Positions 44,215-56,764 of a stretch of 64,000 bases of DNA are shown here, one piece after another (position 1 is the stretch's first letter; each line of letters starts with the position of its first letter). The DNA comes from Pomphorhynchus laevis. Taxonomy: Eukaryota > Acanthocephala > Palaeacanthocephala > Echinorhynchida > Pomphorhynchidae. Below the pieces are notes generated by a model, which was given only the letters and a program-made list of their open reading frames with translations, searched no databases and was not told where the DNA came from. A program made the translations under genes and the position numbers. The DNA is taken from positions 62,001 to 126,000 of the forward strand of contig WNNJ02001820.1 of NCBI GenBank assembly GCA_012934845.2, given 5' to 3'.

Positions 44215-46665
44215 ATTGAAGAGGCTGGCGTCATCTCCCCTATGTCTTCTCCCTTAGCCCCTTTCACAACCACATACGGTTTCCGCCTCAGCCTCCTCAA
44301 CACTAGATATATTCTCCATAAATCCGATCTCGTAAATCAGCCTATACACCAAGCAACCTACGATCTCTTCTGCCTCACTAAATCATGGCACTTCGTTTCC
44401 GATGACCTCTCCTTTCGCCGTTTGCTCTCTGCCGGTTGCTCACTAGTCGAATCCGCCCGTCCCCTAAGTTCATCTTTTTTTAAATTCTCTAATCATGGCG
44501 GCATTGTCGCATTCGCCCGTCACCCCGCGTGTTTTCGCGAAATCACTCTCTCTTTAAGTCCTTGCTCTTTTGAATTGCTCACTTGTCGTCCTTCTAGCCA
44601 GATCACTCTAGATCTCGCCATTGTATACCGTCCTGGTTCATCAGCTCCTACCTCCTTATTTTTTTTGCCGAACTCGCTGACCTCCTTTCAAACTGTTCTT
44701 TGTTCATCATCCCTTCACTCGTTCTTGGCGACTTCAACATCGCCCGCGATCGCCCCTCTTCCATCGATTCTATCTGGTTCATCAACATCCTATCCATCTA
44801 CAATGACAAACTTATCTCCACTGCCCCCCCCCACATATCCTTGACAGGGCACTCGACATCATTGATCACCTCGATCGTTTTGCTGCCTACACCTCACTGT
44901 CCATCTCCGATCCTGTTCTATCCGATCACTTTCTTATCATTATAATCTCACTTCTAACCACTCCCGCTTCACACACCTACAATCCGACGCTGCCCTGGGA
45001 GAAATATTGACTTCCCTCCTCTCCGCTCCACCTTACTCAAATCGTCTCTATCTTCTTCCACAATAACATATTCCTCTCCTCACGTCTTACCTTTTTTCGA
45101 CTATGAACTCATATCCACTCTCGATCTTCTCTTGCTCTTCAAGCCTCACCCTCACCGACGCTTACATCGTTCCCCATGATTTGACATCCAATGCCTACTC
45201 TCAAAGCTTCGAGTCCGTCATGCTTTTCGAATATATCACCGCTCTCAGACGTGATATCCGTACGCTCACTCTCTCTCCGTGATTCCTATCTTGCTCTTCA
45301 CCGATCTTATCTCCATCTATTACGTACCAAATGCAAATCCTTCTGGTAACATAAAATCAACACTTCATTCAACTCTAAGTCTCTCTGGGATACTTTTAAC
45401 TCAATTCTTTCTCGCTCCTCTTCGTCTTGCAACATCAATCCCCATGATTATTCGTCATTTATTCAGACCAAAGTATCCACGTTGCTCTCCTACAACCCGT
45501 CTCCATTCACTCTCACTGTTACTGGCCTCGCGTCATCCTCCGGGAACTCTTTCATCTTCTGACTATCACCTGCCGAAGTATCCTCTGTCATTACGTCCTT
45601 ATCCAACAAAACCTCACCTGCAGATCCCCTGCATACCCCATACTTAAATCCATATGCTTATAGATATCCCCTTTTCTCATCACCTTGTTTAGCTCGTCCA
45701 TCCGCAGTCGTATCGTCCCTTCACACTGGAAATCCGCAATCGCCCATCCACTTCTAAAGAAACAATCGCTTGACCCCTCACTTCCTTCTAGCTATCGCCG
45801 CATTTCACTCCTCCCTACACTTTATAAGCTCTTCGAACTCTTTTTTTCAATCCGATTTCCGCTCTAATCAATCCACAGAAATCGCATGTATGAAAGTTTA
45901 CAACGACATACTCATTTCTCGTGACAAGGCTATATATAGTGTTCTCATTTCCCTCAACCTCTCGTTCACCTTCGACATCGTCGACCACTCCATCCTCATT
46001 TCTAGCATTCGTTATGATTACGGCTTTTCTTCCTCCTGTGTAGCATGGTTTCATGCAATACGTCGATGAAATCATCATATATACTCATGCACCCGCCCAT
46101 CGCATACACAATATTGCAATTTCTGCCTCCAACTGTCTTCTATATACAAACGTCTCTCATCTTGATCTCGTTCTAAACCCAAACAAGTCCAAAATAATGT
46201 GGATCCTCCCCCGTTAATCTAACATATCTCAACCCCTGTATCTTTTGCCTTTTCAATCATCCCCATAGTCTACAATCTCACCTTCTTAGGATTCCATTTC
46301 GATTATCATCTTTCCCTTAAACCCTTCGCCCGCATCAAGGTCCGACTTCTAACTTAATTATCAGTGACCTCCGCGTATCCGCCCCCTCATCGACTTCTGT
46401 TCTTGTATGTTTATTCTTTCATTGATTCTCTTCCCTAAAATCGATTACTGCCTCATCCTTTTCGCAAATTCTCCAAAATACATCATCCTACCCCTACAAC
46501 GAATAATCAACGCCGCCGTTCGAGTGCTCTTTCGTCTCTGTCACTTCGACCACACATCAACATATCTTGCCCAACTCTCCTGGCTCACCATCCATATCCG
46601 CATCAAACTCCTTCTCATAACTTTTCGTCTCATCGCTGTCGGCTCCCCATCGTCACGCATTTGAC
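44215..46665 (+). mobile_element. L2-type LINE, second family, 5'-truncated ORF2
   Basis: The sequence begins inside ORF2 (GFRLSLLNTRYILHKSDLV) and runs through the endonuclease (SNHGGIVAFARHP; LDLAIVYRPGSSAP; SLVLGDFNIARDRPSS). The RT follows (TEIACMKVYNDILISRDKAI; motif A region LNLSFTFDIVDHSIL). Near 46060-46090 there is a jump: motif B and much of the palm are missing, and QYVDEIIIYTHAP (motif C region) follows at once. The thumb PLQRIINAAVRVLFRL is at 46407-46664. There is no tail or 3' hairpin. Many frame breaks. Confidence 0.88.
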
Positions 46666-47315
46666 ATCTTAAAATATTTTTTTCAACTATTTTATAAATC
46701 AGCGGGAAAAGTGAGTGATTTAACTTCATCGTTGGCAAGCGTATCAAAACACATTCTAATTAAAATTCTTGTCTCGTCGTTGATGTGTTCTTTGTCATTT
46801 TCGGCTGGTGAATCATCGATATCTCTTGTAGTAAACCATATTTTTCATGTTGTTAATTCCATTTTTGGTTCCTCCAAGTAGGATAAATATATCTTATTAG
46901 ATTACTTATGATTAGTTGAGTCACGAATGCATAGAAACTTATTAACATCAGATAATGAATATATTTCAGTCACTACAAAACATTGTATTTGAACAAAATG
47001 GGCAGAGAGGATAATATTGAGTCTTGTTCCAAAGCGTTCCTACACATGGAAAAGTTTTCTAGGCAAACATATGTCAAAACGTGGTACTGTCGAGTACTAC
47101 TTTGCATATTCACCATTATTGTTGAATGCGCTTAATCTTAATAAAACAAATGCACTTTTCTTTTGGTTGTGGATACAATTTACATATTTTGGATGTTTAA
47201 TTAAAGGAAATACCAATGCATTTCATACTATTGAAAATACTATTTTAACAAATTTTATCAGCGATAAGATATCGTTGGCGTATATTTTGTCAGCTGCTAT
47301 ATTGCAATGATGAAT
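46666..47315. other. AT-rich spacer with an unassigned frame
   Basis: A 97-codon frame at 47017-47310 begins MSLVPKRSYTWKSFLGKHMS and contains a hydrophobic stretch (FFWLWIQFTYFGC). I do not recognise it, and nothing beside it supports a gene. Confidence 0.35.
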
Positions 47316-47395
47316 AGCAGTCGAAGCTTGATAGCACAGCGGTTCTTCTGATGAATTATAATCTTAATTCTGATACATCGTATGTTACTTATTTA
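47310..47395 (+). mobile_element. Penelope-like 3' end remnant
   Basis: gaagcttgatagcacagcgg, cttctgatgaattataatc and ttctgatacatcgtatgtta follow the order of the Penelope-like 3' region at 59753-59820 (gaaacctgatagcatagcag ... ctgatgacctctaattc ... ctgatacaacgtctgtta). It is diverged and ends where the long hairpin begins. Confidence 0.65.
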
Positions 47396-47626
47396 TTCTG
47401 GTTGTGGTATTATATTATCCCACAGGTATTGTTACTATTCTTGATAAAGCAGAAAAAAATATGGAATGCTTCACGATTTTAAGTGTCATTCTTGCGCAGG
47501 GGCACTGATAACGTGTCATCCTTGCTCAAGGATGGCACGCAAAATCGTGAAGCGTTTTATATTTTTCTGCTGTATCAAGAATAGTAACAATACCTGTGAG
47601 GATAATGTCGTGCCACAACCAGAAGA
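47396..47626. repeat. Long inverted repeat (about 100-bp arms, short loop)
   Basis: The left arm 47396-47493 and right arm 47524-47626 are reverse complements at roughly 85%, for example ggtattgttactattcttga on the left against its complement on the right. The loop is about 30 bp. It starts directly at the end of a Penelope-like remnant. It could be a fold-back transposon, or an inverted duplication made when the element inserted. Confidence 0.85.
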
Positions 47627-48414
47627 ATTTCAGTTCACATATGCAATCAAGTTAATTTACTTATTCGAAAAAAAAACATATTTTTTATAGATCGCATATA
47701 TGCAAATTTTCGACATTAAACTAATGCATTACTAAGCATCTAGAAAAAACAATGAAATATAAAACATAGTATATGGGTAGCTCGGGCCTCAGGTTTGCTA
47801 AACCTGTAGACATTTTATAACCGTCCCCTAAGATTGCAAAGTCATTCAAAAAATTCGAAGAGTTCAGACAAACCCTTCATCTTTCAGATTTATGGAAGGA
47901 TTTTCTTGATCAGCAACGATTCGAAGATTCAGAGATTGTCGACTGAATCATCGTGTTTTATTGTTCCCGTATTTGCATGGATGAATTGTGTGGCTGGAAT
48001 CTTACCAATGACTATCTTTCATGTGTTGTTTGACGGCACCTTTGTATTTGTGTTGTTTTAATCGATTATTTTATGTCTGGGTTATGTAACCAATGTATTT
48101 TGGTTGGCTGGCGCTACATCCAGCTTCACTACGTGAATTGGTATACATCATGTGATTTAGAGGTATCGATTTGCTCGTTATTCTTAATCAGTAGGTGGCG
48201 TAACTTCTTAATTCTGTAGAATATCCGTAGTTCAACGATTTTAGTAGAATTGATAGCAGTTTTAAGTATACTTCTCAACTAGATCTCTCGTAGCTTATGT
48301 TTGAAATAATTTGTGCCAGATTATAATGATGTCTGGGATGCATTTGAACCTGATATAATACTTATAAATTCTATTTTCGATTAAGATACTTCAATTTTTA
48401 AATTTATTTACGTT
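47627..48414. other. Intergenic DNA
   Basis: No supported gene. The frame at 47834-48061 is unassigned. Confidence 0.45.
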
Positions 48415-48892
48415 GGGTGCATTTTTCACCGGCGGTGAAAAAAATGTTACGTTTTTTACCAACCTTAAAAACTTGTGTAAATGGTGCAGCATGGTGCGTT
48501 TTTCACCAAATAGATTTTTTTTAAATTTTTTACCCTTGTGAATGAACATTGATCTAACAAACAATATCAAAAAATAATAGAGGAAAGCCCAAAAGAGCCT
48601 ATCAGGGTCATGTTTATAATTTAAAAGAGTTGTGGATGGGAAGATAGATTTTGAGATGTAATAAGAGAGGGTCGATCTCTCGATTCTACAGAATAGACTC
48701 GAAACGTGATTTTAAACGTTTTGAAATATTACTTTATATGATATACTTTTTACTCTATTACTTTTTATGATATTGTTTGTTTGATCAATGTTCATTTATA
48801 AGAGTAAAAAAATAATAAAAAAATTATTTGGTGAAAAGCGCACAATGTTGCATCCTTTAAACAAATTTAACCGCCGGTGAAAATGCAACTTT
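48415..48892. mobile_element. MITE-like element with long inverted repeats
   Basis: The left end GTGCATTTTTCACCGGCGGT (48418) is mirrored by a right end whose reverse strand reads TTGCATTTTCACCGGCGGTT (to about 48888). Similarity continues inward for 130-170 bp (GGTGAAAAGCGCACAATGTT region; ATGAACATTGATCWAACAAA). Between the arms lies about 170 bp of unique DNA. There is no coding capacity. This is the build of a non-autonomous DNA transposon; the superfamily and target duplication are not clear. Confidence 0.75.
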
Positions 48893-49264
48893 TTTCACCG
48901 TTGATGAAAATCGATAATTCTTAACCGTAGTTCATTACTGTATTAGCAAATGAACTGTTTTTTTTACCTGTGTATGGCATTATTTACTATAAAACTGTAT
49001 AATTGTTAAATTAAATTTGGGAATTTTCTGTAATGTACGAGAAATTTAGAAATTGTGAATATCATTTTGGCGTTCATTAGTCGAAAATTAACAACAATAG
49101 CCTAAGCAGGAAGGGCTTTTGTCTTCTCCTTTGAACACGCATTAAAATTCGTAAACAAATAAAAGAGTAAACCTTGTAATTTATTGTCAATATGAAAATT
49201 AATTATTCTAATATTTATCGATGCATACTTATGCTAATATCAACAGATTATTTGTGTAAATTGA

Positions 49265-49307
49265 CTATCACAGTGTTTCTATAACTATTATAGAAACACA
49301 GTGATAG
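49265..49307. repeat. 20-bp near-perfect palindrome
   Basis: CTATCACAGTGTTTCTATAA (49265-49284), loop CTA, then its complement with one mismatch (49288-49307). No element match explains it. Confidence 0.85.
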
Positions 49308-49419
49308 CTAAAAATAATAAAAATTTGAAAATAAAAATTTTAAATAAAATTCAATTTTTATGAATTTTATTTTATTTTTTACATACCAATAAATAATAAA
49401 AAAATAATAAACAAAATAT

Positions 49420-49789
49420 AAGGTTGCTCCTGTTATTGTAGATCGCAACCAAATAAAAATACTTCAGCTAATCCACGTCCTCAGCCATTCTCCCTTTTTC
49501 GCCGTGACCAAAACGCTCACGGCGTTTCCGCGCTGCATGGTCATGGTAATTTTCTGAAATAGGTAGGACGTTGAACGAGGGTCTCCTGTCGCTCTCTTGA
49601 GACCACTTCCAATATCTCGACTCAGAGACAGCGCGGACTCGGTCAGCACTCTATACGTTTCGATTCCGAATGGGAAGAAATAATGTGACTCGGATAGATC
49701 GTGGTATTTCTGTCGCTTCCGTTCCTCTGCCGCTGTGGCTGCTCCTTCTGCTTGCCGTGACGCGTGTCTGACGTTGCTGGCGGCCATAC
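49420..49789 (-). pseudogene. C-terminus of a retroelement with a restriction-like nuclease (left part)
   Basis: The minus-strand frame 49464-49789 encodes AAEERKRQKYHDLSESHYFF, PFGIETYRVLTESAL and DPRSTSYLFQKITMTMQRGN. This is the characteristic ending of a class of invertebrate RT proteins with a PD-(D/E)XK-like C-terminal nuclease. The domain is cut at 49789 by the terminal repeat of the Gypsy fossil, and its preceding motif lies on the far side at 53703-53800. A hairpin GGTTGC/GCAACC (49422-49450) follows the stop. The exact family name is uncertain. Confidence 0.65.
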
Positions 49790-52700
49790 TGACGTATTTG
49801 AAATTGATATGTGTTACCAACTTTATTATTGTTATAGAGGTGCTGAATAAATCCTCTTTGGTTTAGCTGATTATCTGCGATACGACAATTTATTCAGCAC
49901 ATTGAAAAATGCGTACACCTGACCAATCAAGTGTGGATTTCGATCGGAGCCTGAACTCACAGATTTGCAGAACTCACACAGTACGAGTTGAGCGATTCGA
50001 TATTCCTGCTGATGACCCCGAAAGTCAGAGGAAATATAAGCTATGGAAAAAATTTCAATTATTACATTATCACTCTTCCCGATGACGTAAATAAACTAGA
50101 ACATCTCATGATGCACATCGGGACATGTGTATGAACTGGTCGAGGACATGACAGATTTTTCAAGTGCTATCGCTACACTTGATCGCATCTACGTAAAGAA
50201 ACCTAACGAAGTACTAGCCGACATTTACTCTCAACCCGCACTCAACGGTTTGACGAAGATATCGATACATTCGTACAGGCCCTCCGGTTAATGGCACGAG
50301 ACTGTAATTTTAAAAACTCCACAGCCGATGAAATCAGGAATGATTACATATGGGATTCATTTATCCGCGGTCTTCGTTCAGACAAAATTCGTCAACGACT
50401 ACTGGTCGCCAAATCGTTGCAAACAGCACACAAAGTATGTCACTCTATCACAAATCAGAGTCTGAGTATTTGGACACTAATGGCAGAGTAGCCATCAGTT
50501 ATGTCATCCGAACCTTTATCAGTCAATGATCCTAATACCACGTCACATTATTCGAATCGTATTGGCATAATCAGACAAACCACAAAACGTGATAGATGTT
50601 TCTTTTGTGGGGGAGAGAGACATAATCAAGCGTTTTGTCCTAAAAAGAATGTATCATGTAACAAATGCGGGAAAACTGGTCACTTCGCCAGAGTCTGTCA
50701 ATCGAGAAGTAAGCAACAAGCTCAGCATCCGCAGTGTTACTGTCAACCGTGAACATCCCTAGTAAACATCCCATTAAAGTGTCTTTATTTATCGGAAAGA
50801 TAAAGTTCAATGCGCTTATTGACACTGGAAGTTCGTTAAATTTTATCGACAATTCTGTAACGTCCTCAACTCGGTCTCAAAGTGCTTCCATCCAATACTA
50901 ACGTCTATCTGACATCAGATACGACCAAACGTGTTTAAGGTTGATGCTTGATTGATTTTGTTGGGGAGGGCCATCGATATGTTCATATTGAGTTCGTTGT
51001 CCTGCCTCGATTGTGTTCCGACCTTATACTCGGACTTCCATTTCCGAGCAGGCACAATAATCTGGAGATTCAGTTTGGTGGCTCATTATCTGATTTCCAA
51101 TTAACTGCAGCTGGATTGGATCACGTTCGACTGCCGTTACTTTTCCGAAATCTTACTCCTGACGTGAAACCTGTCCTAACAAAAAGCAGGAAGTACAACC
51201 GATCTTATCATGAATTCATCGATCAGGAACTACACAGAATGTTATCCAAGGGAATAGTAGAGGAGAGTGTATCTCCATGTAGAGCGCAAATTGTCTTAGT
51301 ACACCGCAAAACTGGCCCAAGACGATTAGTAGTCGATTTCTCTCGGACAATAAATCGGTATACTTAGCCTGGTGCATATCCTCTTCCACTCATATTTGAC
51401 ATAGTGAATGAGATATCCAAAAATGTTTATTTTTCAGTCTTGGATCTACAGGAGGCTTATTATCAAATCGATATAGATCCATCTGAGCGTTACTTCACTG
51501 CTTTTGAAGGTAATGAGCAGCTGTACTAAGTTCGCAAGATACCTATGGGTATTACTAATGGTGTTTCTGCGTTTCAACGGTATATGAACGATTTTATAAA
51601 AGAAAACAAATTACAAAATGTTTAATCATATCTTGACGGCATTATAATATGTGGCACTACTCTTGATGAACATGACACCAACTTAAAAAAGTTCCAACAT
51701 GCTGCCCAGAAACACAGACTCGAACTAAACTATTCTAAATGTAAATACAGATTGACAAAGATACGTACACTTGGTTACGAAATAAGCCACAACATGCTAA
51801 GACCAGATCCAACAAAGTTTTCCGCTCTCTACGATCTTAAAATTCCATCAAGTCAAGCCTCATTTAAATGACTGTTGGGTTTCTACGCATATTATAGTTG
51901 GTGGATAAAAGCTTTTCGACTAAAATAGCTCCACTCACATCACATCATGTCAACTTTCCCTTGAAAGACGAAGCAAAAAAGAGCTGTGGAATACCTGCGA
52001 AATGAGATAGTGAACGCTGCAATGTATACTATAGATGAACCCATACCTTTTGTTGTAGAAACCAATGCGTCCGACACGGCTATTGGTGCAACTTTATTAC
52101 AAAAGAATCGTCCAGTAGCATTCTTTTCTCGAACTTTGAACACTCATGAAAGAAGCCACCACATAATAGAAAAGTAAGCCTATGCAATCGTGAAAGCTGT
52201 ACGAAACTGGAAACAATATCTCGTTCCCCGTAAATTTTTGCTAATCACCGATCAGAAATCTGTTTAATTCATGTTCAACTACGAAGGCCGTGGCAAAATT
52301 AAGAATGAGAAAATAGCTAGATGGCGTATGGATATGTCTAATTATCAATATGATATTAAGTACCGTCCTGGATCAAGTAATATGTCTGCCGACCTTATGT
52401 CTCGAGATATATGCGCTTCCACTGCCGACACAAGAATTCTCAACGAAAAACACACTAGCCTCTTACATCCAGGGATTATGAGAATGTTTCATTACGTCCG
52501 CATTTAAAACCTACCATATTCTATAGAAGATGTGCAGTCCTTCACATCGTCTTGTGAAGTATGTTATCGCATCAAGCCGCGATTTTTTTAATCGAATGCA
52601 AACGTCCTGATCCAGGCTTTACGTCCCATGGATCGCATGTCAATCGATTTTAAAGGACCTTTACGAAAATCTACGAACGGATCAAAGTATATGTTAACTG

Positions 52701-53702
52701 TCATAGATGAATTCAGCAGGTATCCGTTCGCTTTTGCCGTTCGTGATATGTCTGCCCAAACAATTATTGACTGCTTGACACGTATATTTTCCTTATGTGG
52801 GTATCCGTCCTTCATCCATTCTGATCGCGGCGCCGCTTTCCAATCTCGACAGCTGAAGAAGTGGTTAACCGATCAAGGGATTTTTTAGCGATTTCACCAT
52901 TCCATTCCATCCCAAGGGAAATTCTCAATGCGAACGCTTCAATGGCATTATTTGGAAAACTATCCCACTGGGAATAGAGACAGATGGCCTTCACTTACGG
53001 CACTGGGGAAGCAAGCTGACCTCGGCAATTGCTGCTATACGTAGTCTCTTGTGCACTGCTACTAATACTACACCTCACCTACGTTTCTTGGCGTTTCCCA
53101 GAAAAACTTTTGCATCGCCAAAGCTACCTGATGGGTTAACACCTCCTAATCGGGTGTTGCTTAAACGACTAAACAAGCAGTTGAAGTATGATCCTTCGGT
53201 TGATGAAGTCGAGCTACTAGACTCAAATCATCTTTACTCAACAGTTCGTGATAATCAAGGAAGGGAATACATAATATCGACTCAAAATCTTGCTCCAACT
53301 GTGTGTTCAACTGATCAACAGTCCAATATTACACCTCCGGAGAGGGCATGGGAGAAGAAAGCAACAGAAAACAAAGTATCTACTTATGCTGCAGACTGGG
53401 AGAACAAAGCAACAGGAGACAAAGTATCTACTTATGCTGGAGACCTTCCTAAGTGTAGTTGAGACTGAGGAAAAAAGATTCACTATATATTGATCCGAAT
53501 GCCGTATTCGAGAGTACACGAACAGATATGGAATCCTGCGAATTACAGAGATCCATTACGTCCGCCACAACGATATATCGACTAACAAATTGACTGGGCA
53601 AGAATGACGTATTTGAAATTAATATGCGTTACTAACTTTATTATTGTTATAGATGTGCTGAATAAAACCTCTTTGGTTTAGCTGATTATCTACGATACGG
53701 CA
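49790..53702 (+). mobile_element. Ty3/Gypsy fossil inserted in a nuclease-bearing retroelement
   Basis: Plus-strand Ty3/Gypsy element with short terminal repeats of about 98 bp (49790-49887 and 53605-53702), beginning TGACG and ending GRCA. Parts in order are gag (about 49908-50760) with two zinc knuckles near 50590-50700, protease (about 50780-51100), RT (about 51150-51850), RNase H (about 51960-52420) and integrase (about 52600-53450). All parts are present but the element is broken, with roughly ten breaks. GCCATA flanks both ends within a few bases, suggesting a target duplication. The terminal repeats differ by several bases, so it is of moderate age. Confidence 0.88.
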
Positions 53703-53870
53703 ATGCCATAGTGTTTACACAAGTTACACCTTACAGGAGGCATTCGCCTTGGAACCATATAAAGACAGTTTTTTTCGATCGGGCCGACGTTAATCTAGCC
53801 TGCCTAAATTGGGCGACTTTGAAATGTGGGAGCGTTGACAGTATTTAAAGCACGCTGATAACGCTATTTA
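53703..53870 (-). pseudogene. Nuclease motif of the interrupted retroelement (right part)
   Basis: On the minus strand, shifted frames give RPD, then FIWFQGECL and GVTCVNTMA (about 53705-53795). These fit the pattern RPDG-x-T-x-x-PW, then WDVT-x-x-DTLA that precedes the AAEERKRQKY segment in this class of proteins. That segment lies at 49.7 kb, so the Gypsy element separates two pieces of one older gene. Confidence 0.6.
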
Positions 53871-54620
53871 TTTCAGCGTGCCTCGGATATCGACCCTTTG
53901 ACTGCTGCCTTTATGAATTGACTAATATCGTTATTGATACATTTACCTAAATAATTTATCGGAATTAATTAAATAGTAAATTATAGAGGAATTAAATAGC
54001 AATTTAATTTTCACAAAAATGTAATCAATTTTGTCTTTTAAGGTTGTTTTCCCACTGAATGCATTCTTATCAGCTTTAGTAAGTACAAAGCTGTTAACGT
54101 TTTAGGTCGTAATATGCACTACACATTTTTATTTTTAATGTTTAATATTTTCGAAATAAATAAAAATTAAATATCTTTAAAGATGATTATACTGGGTTAA
54201 AGGCTACATAAGCACGTACGTATCTTATTAATAACTACTGTAATGCAAAATTTTAGAACCAAATTAAAAAAATTTTAAAATTAAAATTTTAAAATTTCAA
54301 AAATTTTAAAATTTTTGCAAAATTTTAAATAGGCGATATTTAATTAAACATTACGCAGTTATATCCGTTGCTATTAGTTGAGTTGTCGATATTTTTCTTC
54401 GTAAATACTGCTTTAGAAAGCATTTACTTATTTATTAACCTATTTTTGGTTTAGCATTTCGTTACAACTGCGCTATTCAATTTTTTATATTATACTTTTT
54501 TAATGATAAATACATATTAAGGTTACCCAACAATGGGCCCATAAATAATAATAATTACATGAACATCAACATTTCATTAGAGTGTACACTTGCAATTAAT
54601 TGCGGGTGCTTCTTTCTTTA
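53871..54620. other. AT-rich intergenic DNA
   Basis: Low-complexity runs of aaaattttaaaa at about 54265-54330. Nothing else is supported. Confidence 0.5.
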
Positions 54621-54960
54621 GATATCGTCAATTTGCATGCTGATACCCTTTATAACATTGACAGGAACTCCACTTCTTGATCGGTATGCGCGCAAGCATT
54701 GCGATATGGACCTGGCCATCGCGATGCTCAGTCTTGCTTGTAACCACGAGATCACACCGGAGTAACTTTTCTCGCTTGCTGCTATTTTTTGAGACAATTA
54801 CATGCACGACGGATTGCGCCATACTTCCTGCTCCACAAGTGGCTGCAAATACAATAAGACCGAACGAACTGTGATCGATCTCACGTATACGTTCCTCATA
54901 TTTTGATTGCTTTATCTTTTCATGGTACTCGAAACATGTACGTGTTGAATTCGGCAAATA

Positions 54961-55686
54961 CTATGCAGCATTTGAATTGAATATATACACGTCCATGAAC
55001 ATGCGTTCCATTCTATTTCCGAAGAGACCATGACATACTATATCTGGACAAGCGTCGGTATTTCTCGTCGTTGTGCTAGTTTCAAATATATACGTTTCAG
55101 GCACCGGAGCTAAACTTGGTTCAATTGCCACACTTGAGCATATTTCTGTTAAGACAGTTGCCAATACATCGCGAACTTCATTGTGACGAACTGTTGGAAG
55201 GCCACCTCTTTGACACGATAAAGCACAGTTAATGTTGAACTCAGCTCCACAAACACATGTGTGAGCTATGTTTGTCGGTTTCAGGTCGTACCTGGCCGCA
55301 AAAGCATCCCGGAATTCGATAGTTGACAGATGACTATCAAACGCTTCTAGCGGACGGCTTGTTAGCCAACCTGATGCACCCTTCAAAGATGCAAAGTCAA
55401 GTAACCGGGTCGTTCTGGCGAACTTAACTTCCACATCATCCCGCCTTTCCTTTTGACGTTCCAAATTTTGGATTCTTAATTGCCAAGCAATTTTAATTTG
55501 CGATTGTTCACGATCATTCGCACGTGCAGTATCAAACGGAATGCACATTTGAATTGATGAACTGTGTTGATTCAGTACCTCGACCATGGGATCTCGAAAT
55601 CTAAGTCCGCCTAATTTGGTAGGAAGAATATATACGTTTTCTAGCTCGTCGGTGGTTTTCTGTGAGAATAAGCCAGTACAGAACAC
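54961..55686 (-). pseudogene. Zinc region and nuclease-like domain of the retroelement
   Basis: AHTCVCGAEFNINCALSCQRGG, shortened here to its key residues CxC ... C ... GG and followed by RHNEVRD, is the zinc-type motif. The usual His before AL is read as Cys here. PDIVCHGLFGNRMERMFMDV holds the Asp and Asp expected in a PD-(D/E)XK core. The frame continues after one break at 54628-54957 with YEERIREIDHSSFGLIVFAA. Such proteins presumably nick DNA to prime reverse transcription. Confidence 0.65.
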
Positions 55687-55949
55687 TTCGAATATGTTTT
55701 CCTTTAGTGGCCCAAACCATTCCCCCTTGTACTTTGCGGTGCGAATAATGTGAAGCCATTTATTCTGGAAAGCGTAAATATATGCGTAGTATGTAGAATG
55801 AGCATCCCTATCCGCTAATGTGCTAAGTTACAGTAGCTGTTTGCACCATATATTAATCTTACCTGTCACGATCCGATCAATAAATGTGACGGTTCCAACA
55901 GGTGCACCACGAATTGTAAGACCTTCATCCGTTATATATGTTCGCATCG

Positions 55950-56764
55950 TGAAATACACTAACCACTCTTAGTTTTTGTTCAGGGTGAACCAATATTTTG
56001 CACTTTGCTAGGTTAACGATATATCCATATTGTGGACCTATCTCCATAAACAAATCCCATACTTTTCTGAGGTGTAGCGTGGTGCCTACAAAGTTTGCGT
56101 CATCCGCACATCATATTTGAGTGACATCCGGTATACGCTCTTGTATTCGTCGGATAAGCGGTATCGACAGAGTTGCAAACGCGGCCATTGGCAATCTTAT
56201 GTTGCTTTGTGAATCCTTCTGTTGCTTTTAGCATGCCATCTCTCGTCACCATTAATATACTGCCGCCATATGTGCTATGCAACACTTGTGACATGGCTGG
56301 GCATACGTTAGCTATATTTGCTAGAGCCAGTTTTCGGCAGACCTTGTTAAAGGCATTGCTTGCTCCAATCGTGAGAATGGAATGGTTTCTATTTGATTCA
56401 TATGCTCGTGAAATGGAGTGTACAGCATACTCAATACCAGCTCTCTGCGATGCACACAACTGAACTTTACCAGCAACATTTTGCAATGGATTTTTGATCA
56501 CTGACATTATTGTTGTACCTATTATCCTGCGTGCGATGTCCACTACGCCTATGGGACGGACTCCGGGATTTTTTTCAGTGGAATTAGTCTATTGACTAAT
56601 ATTGCTTCAATGGTCAAAAATGCAATCCTTTCGGTAGCTATTTTTCTGGCCAGATTGGCAATACTTTCGGCTAGTTTCAATGAGTGTGACTTGAAACATG
56701 TCAAAAGGAGTTGAAATTCAAACGCGGTTATTCCCGACGGTCCGGCTCCTCTATGTGTTTTCAA
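55950..56764 (-). pseudogene. Reverse transcriptase domain of the retroelement
   Basis: HRGAGPSGITAFEFQLLL opens the domain (56549-56764). VRPIGVVDIARRIIG, CASQRAGIEYAVHSI and motif A ILTIGASNAFNKV follow (56100-56543). The first Asp of motif A is Gly here (usually D-A-x-N-A-F-N). In a shifted frame MAAFATLSIPLIRRIQERIP leads to CADDANFVG at about 56085-56110, the motif C counterpart. A stop stands directly before the CADD segment. Confidence 0.75.

Noticed and set aside
47017-47310. 97-codon frame with a hydrophobic stretch
   Set aside because: No recognisable domain or conserved neighbour; not distinguishable from a chance frame.
47770-47820. tRNA-like anticodon arm CAGGT-TTGCTAA-ACCTG, as in tRNA-Ser(GCT), with a box A-like segment before it
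   Set aside because: No matching acceptor stem, no T arm and no box B. At best a decayed scrap or chance.
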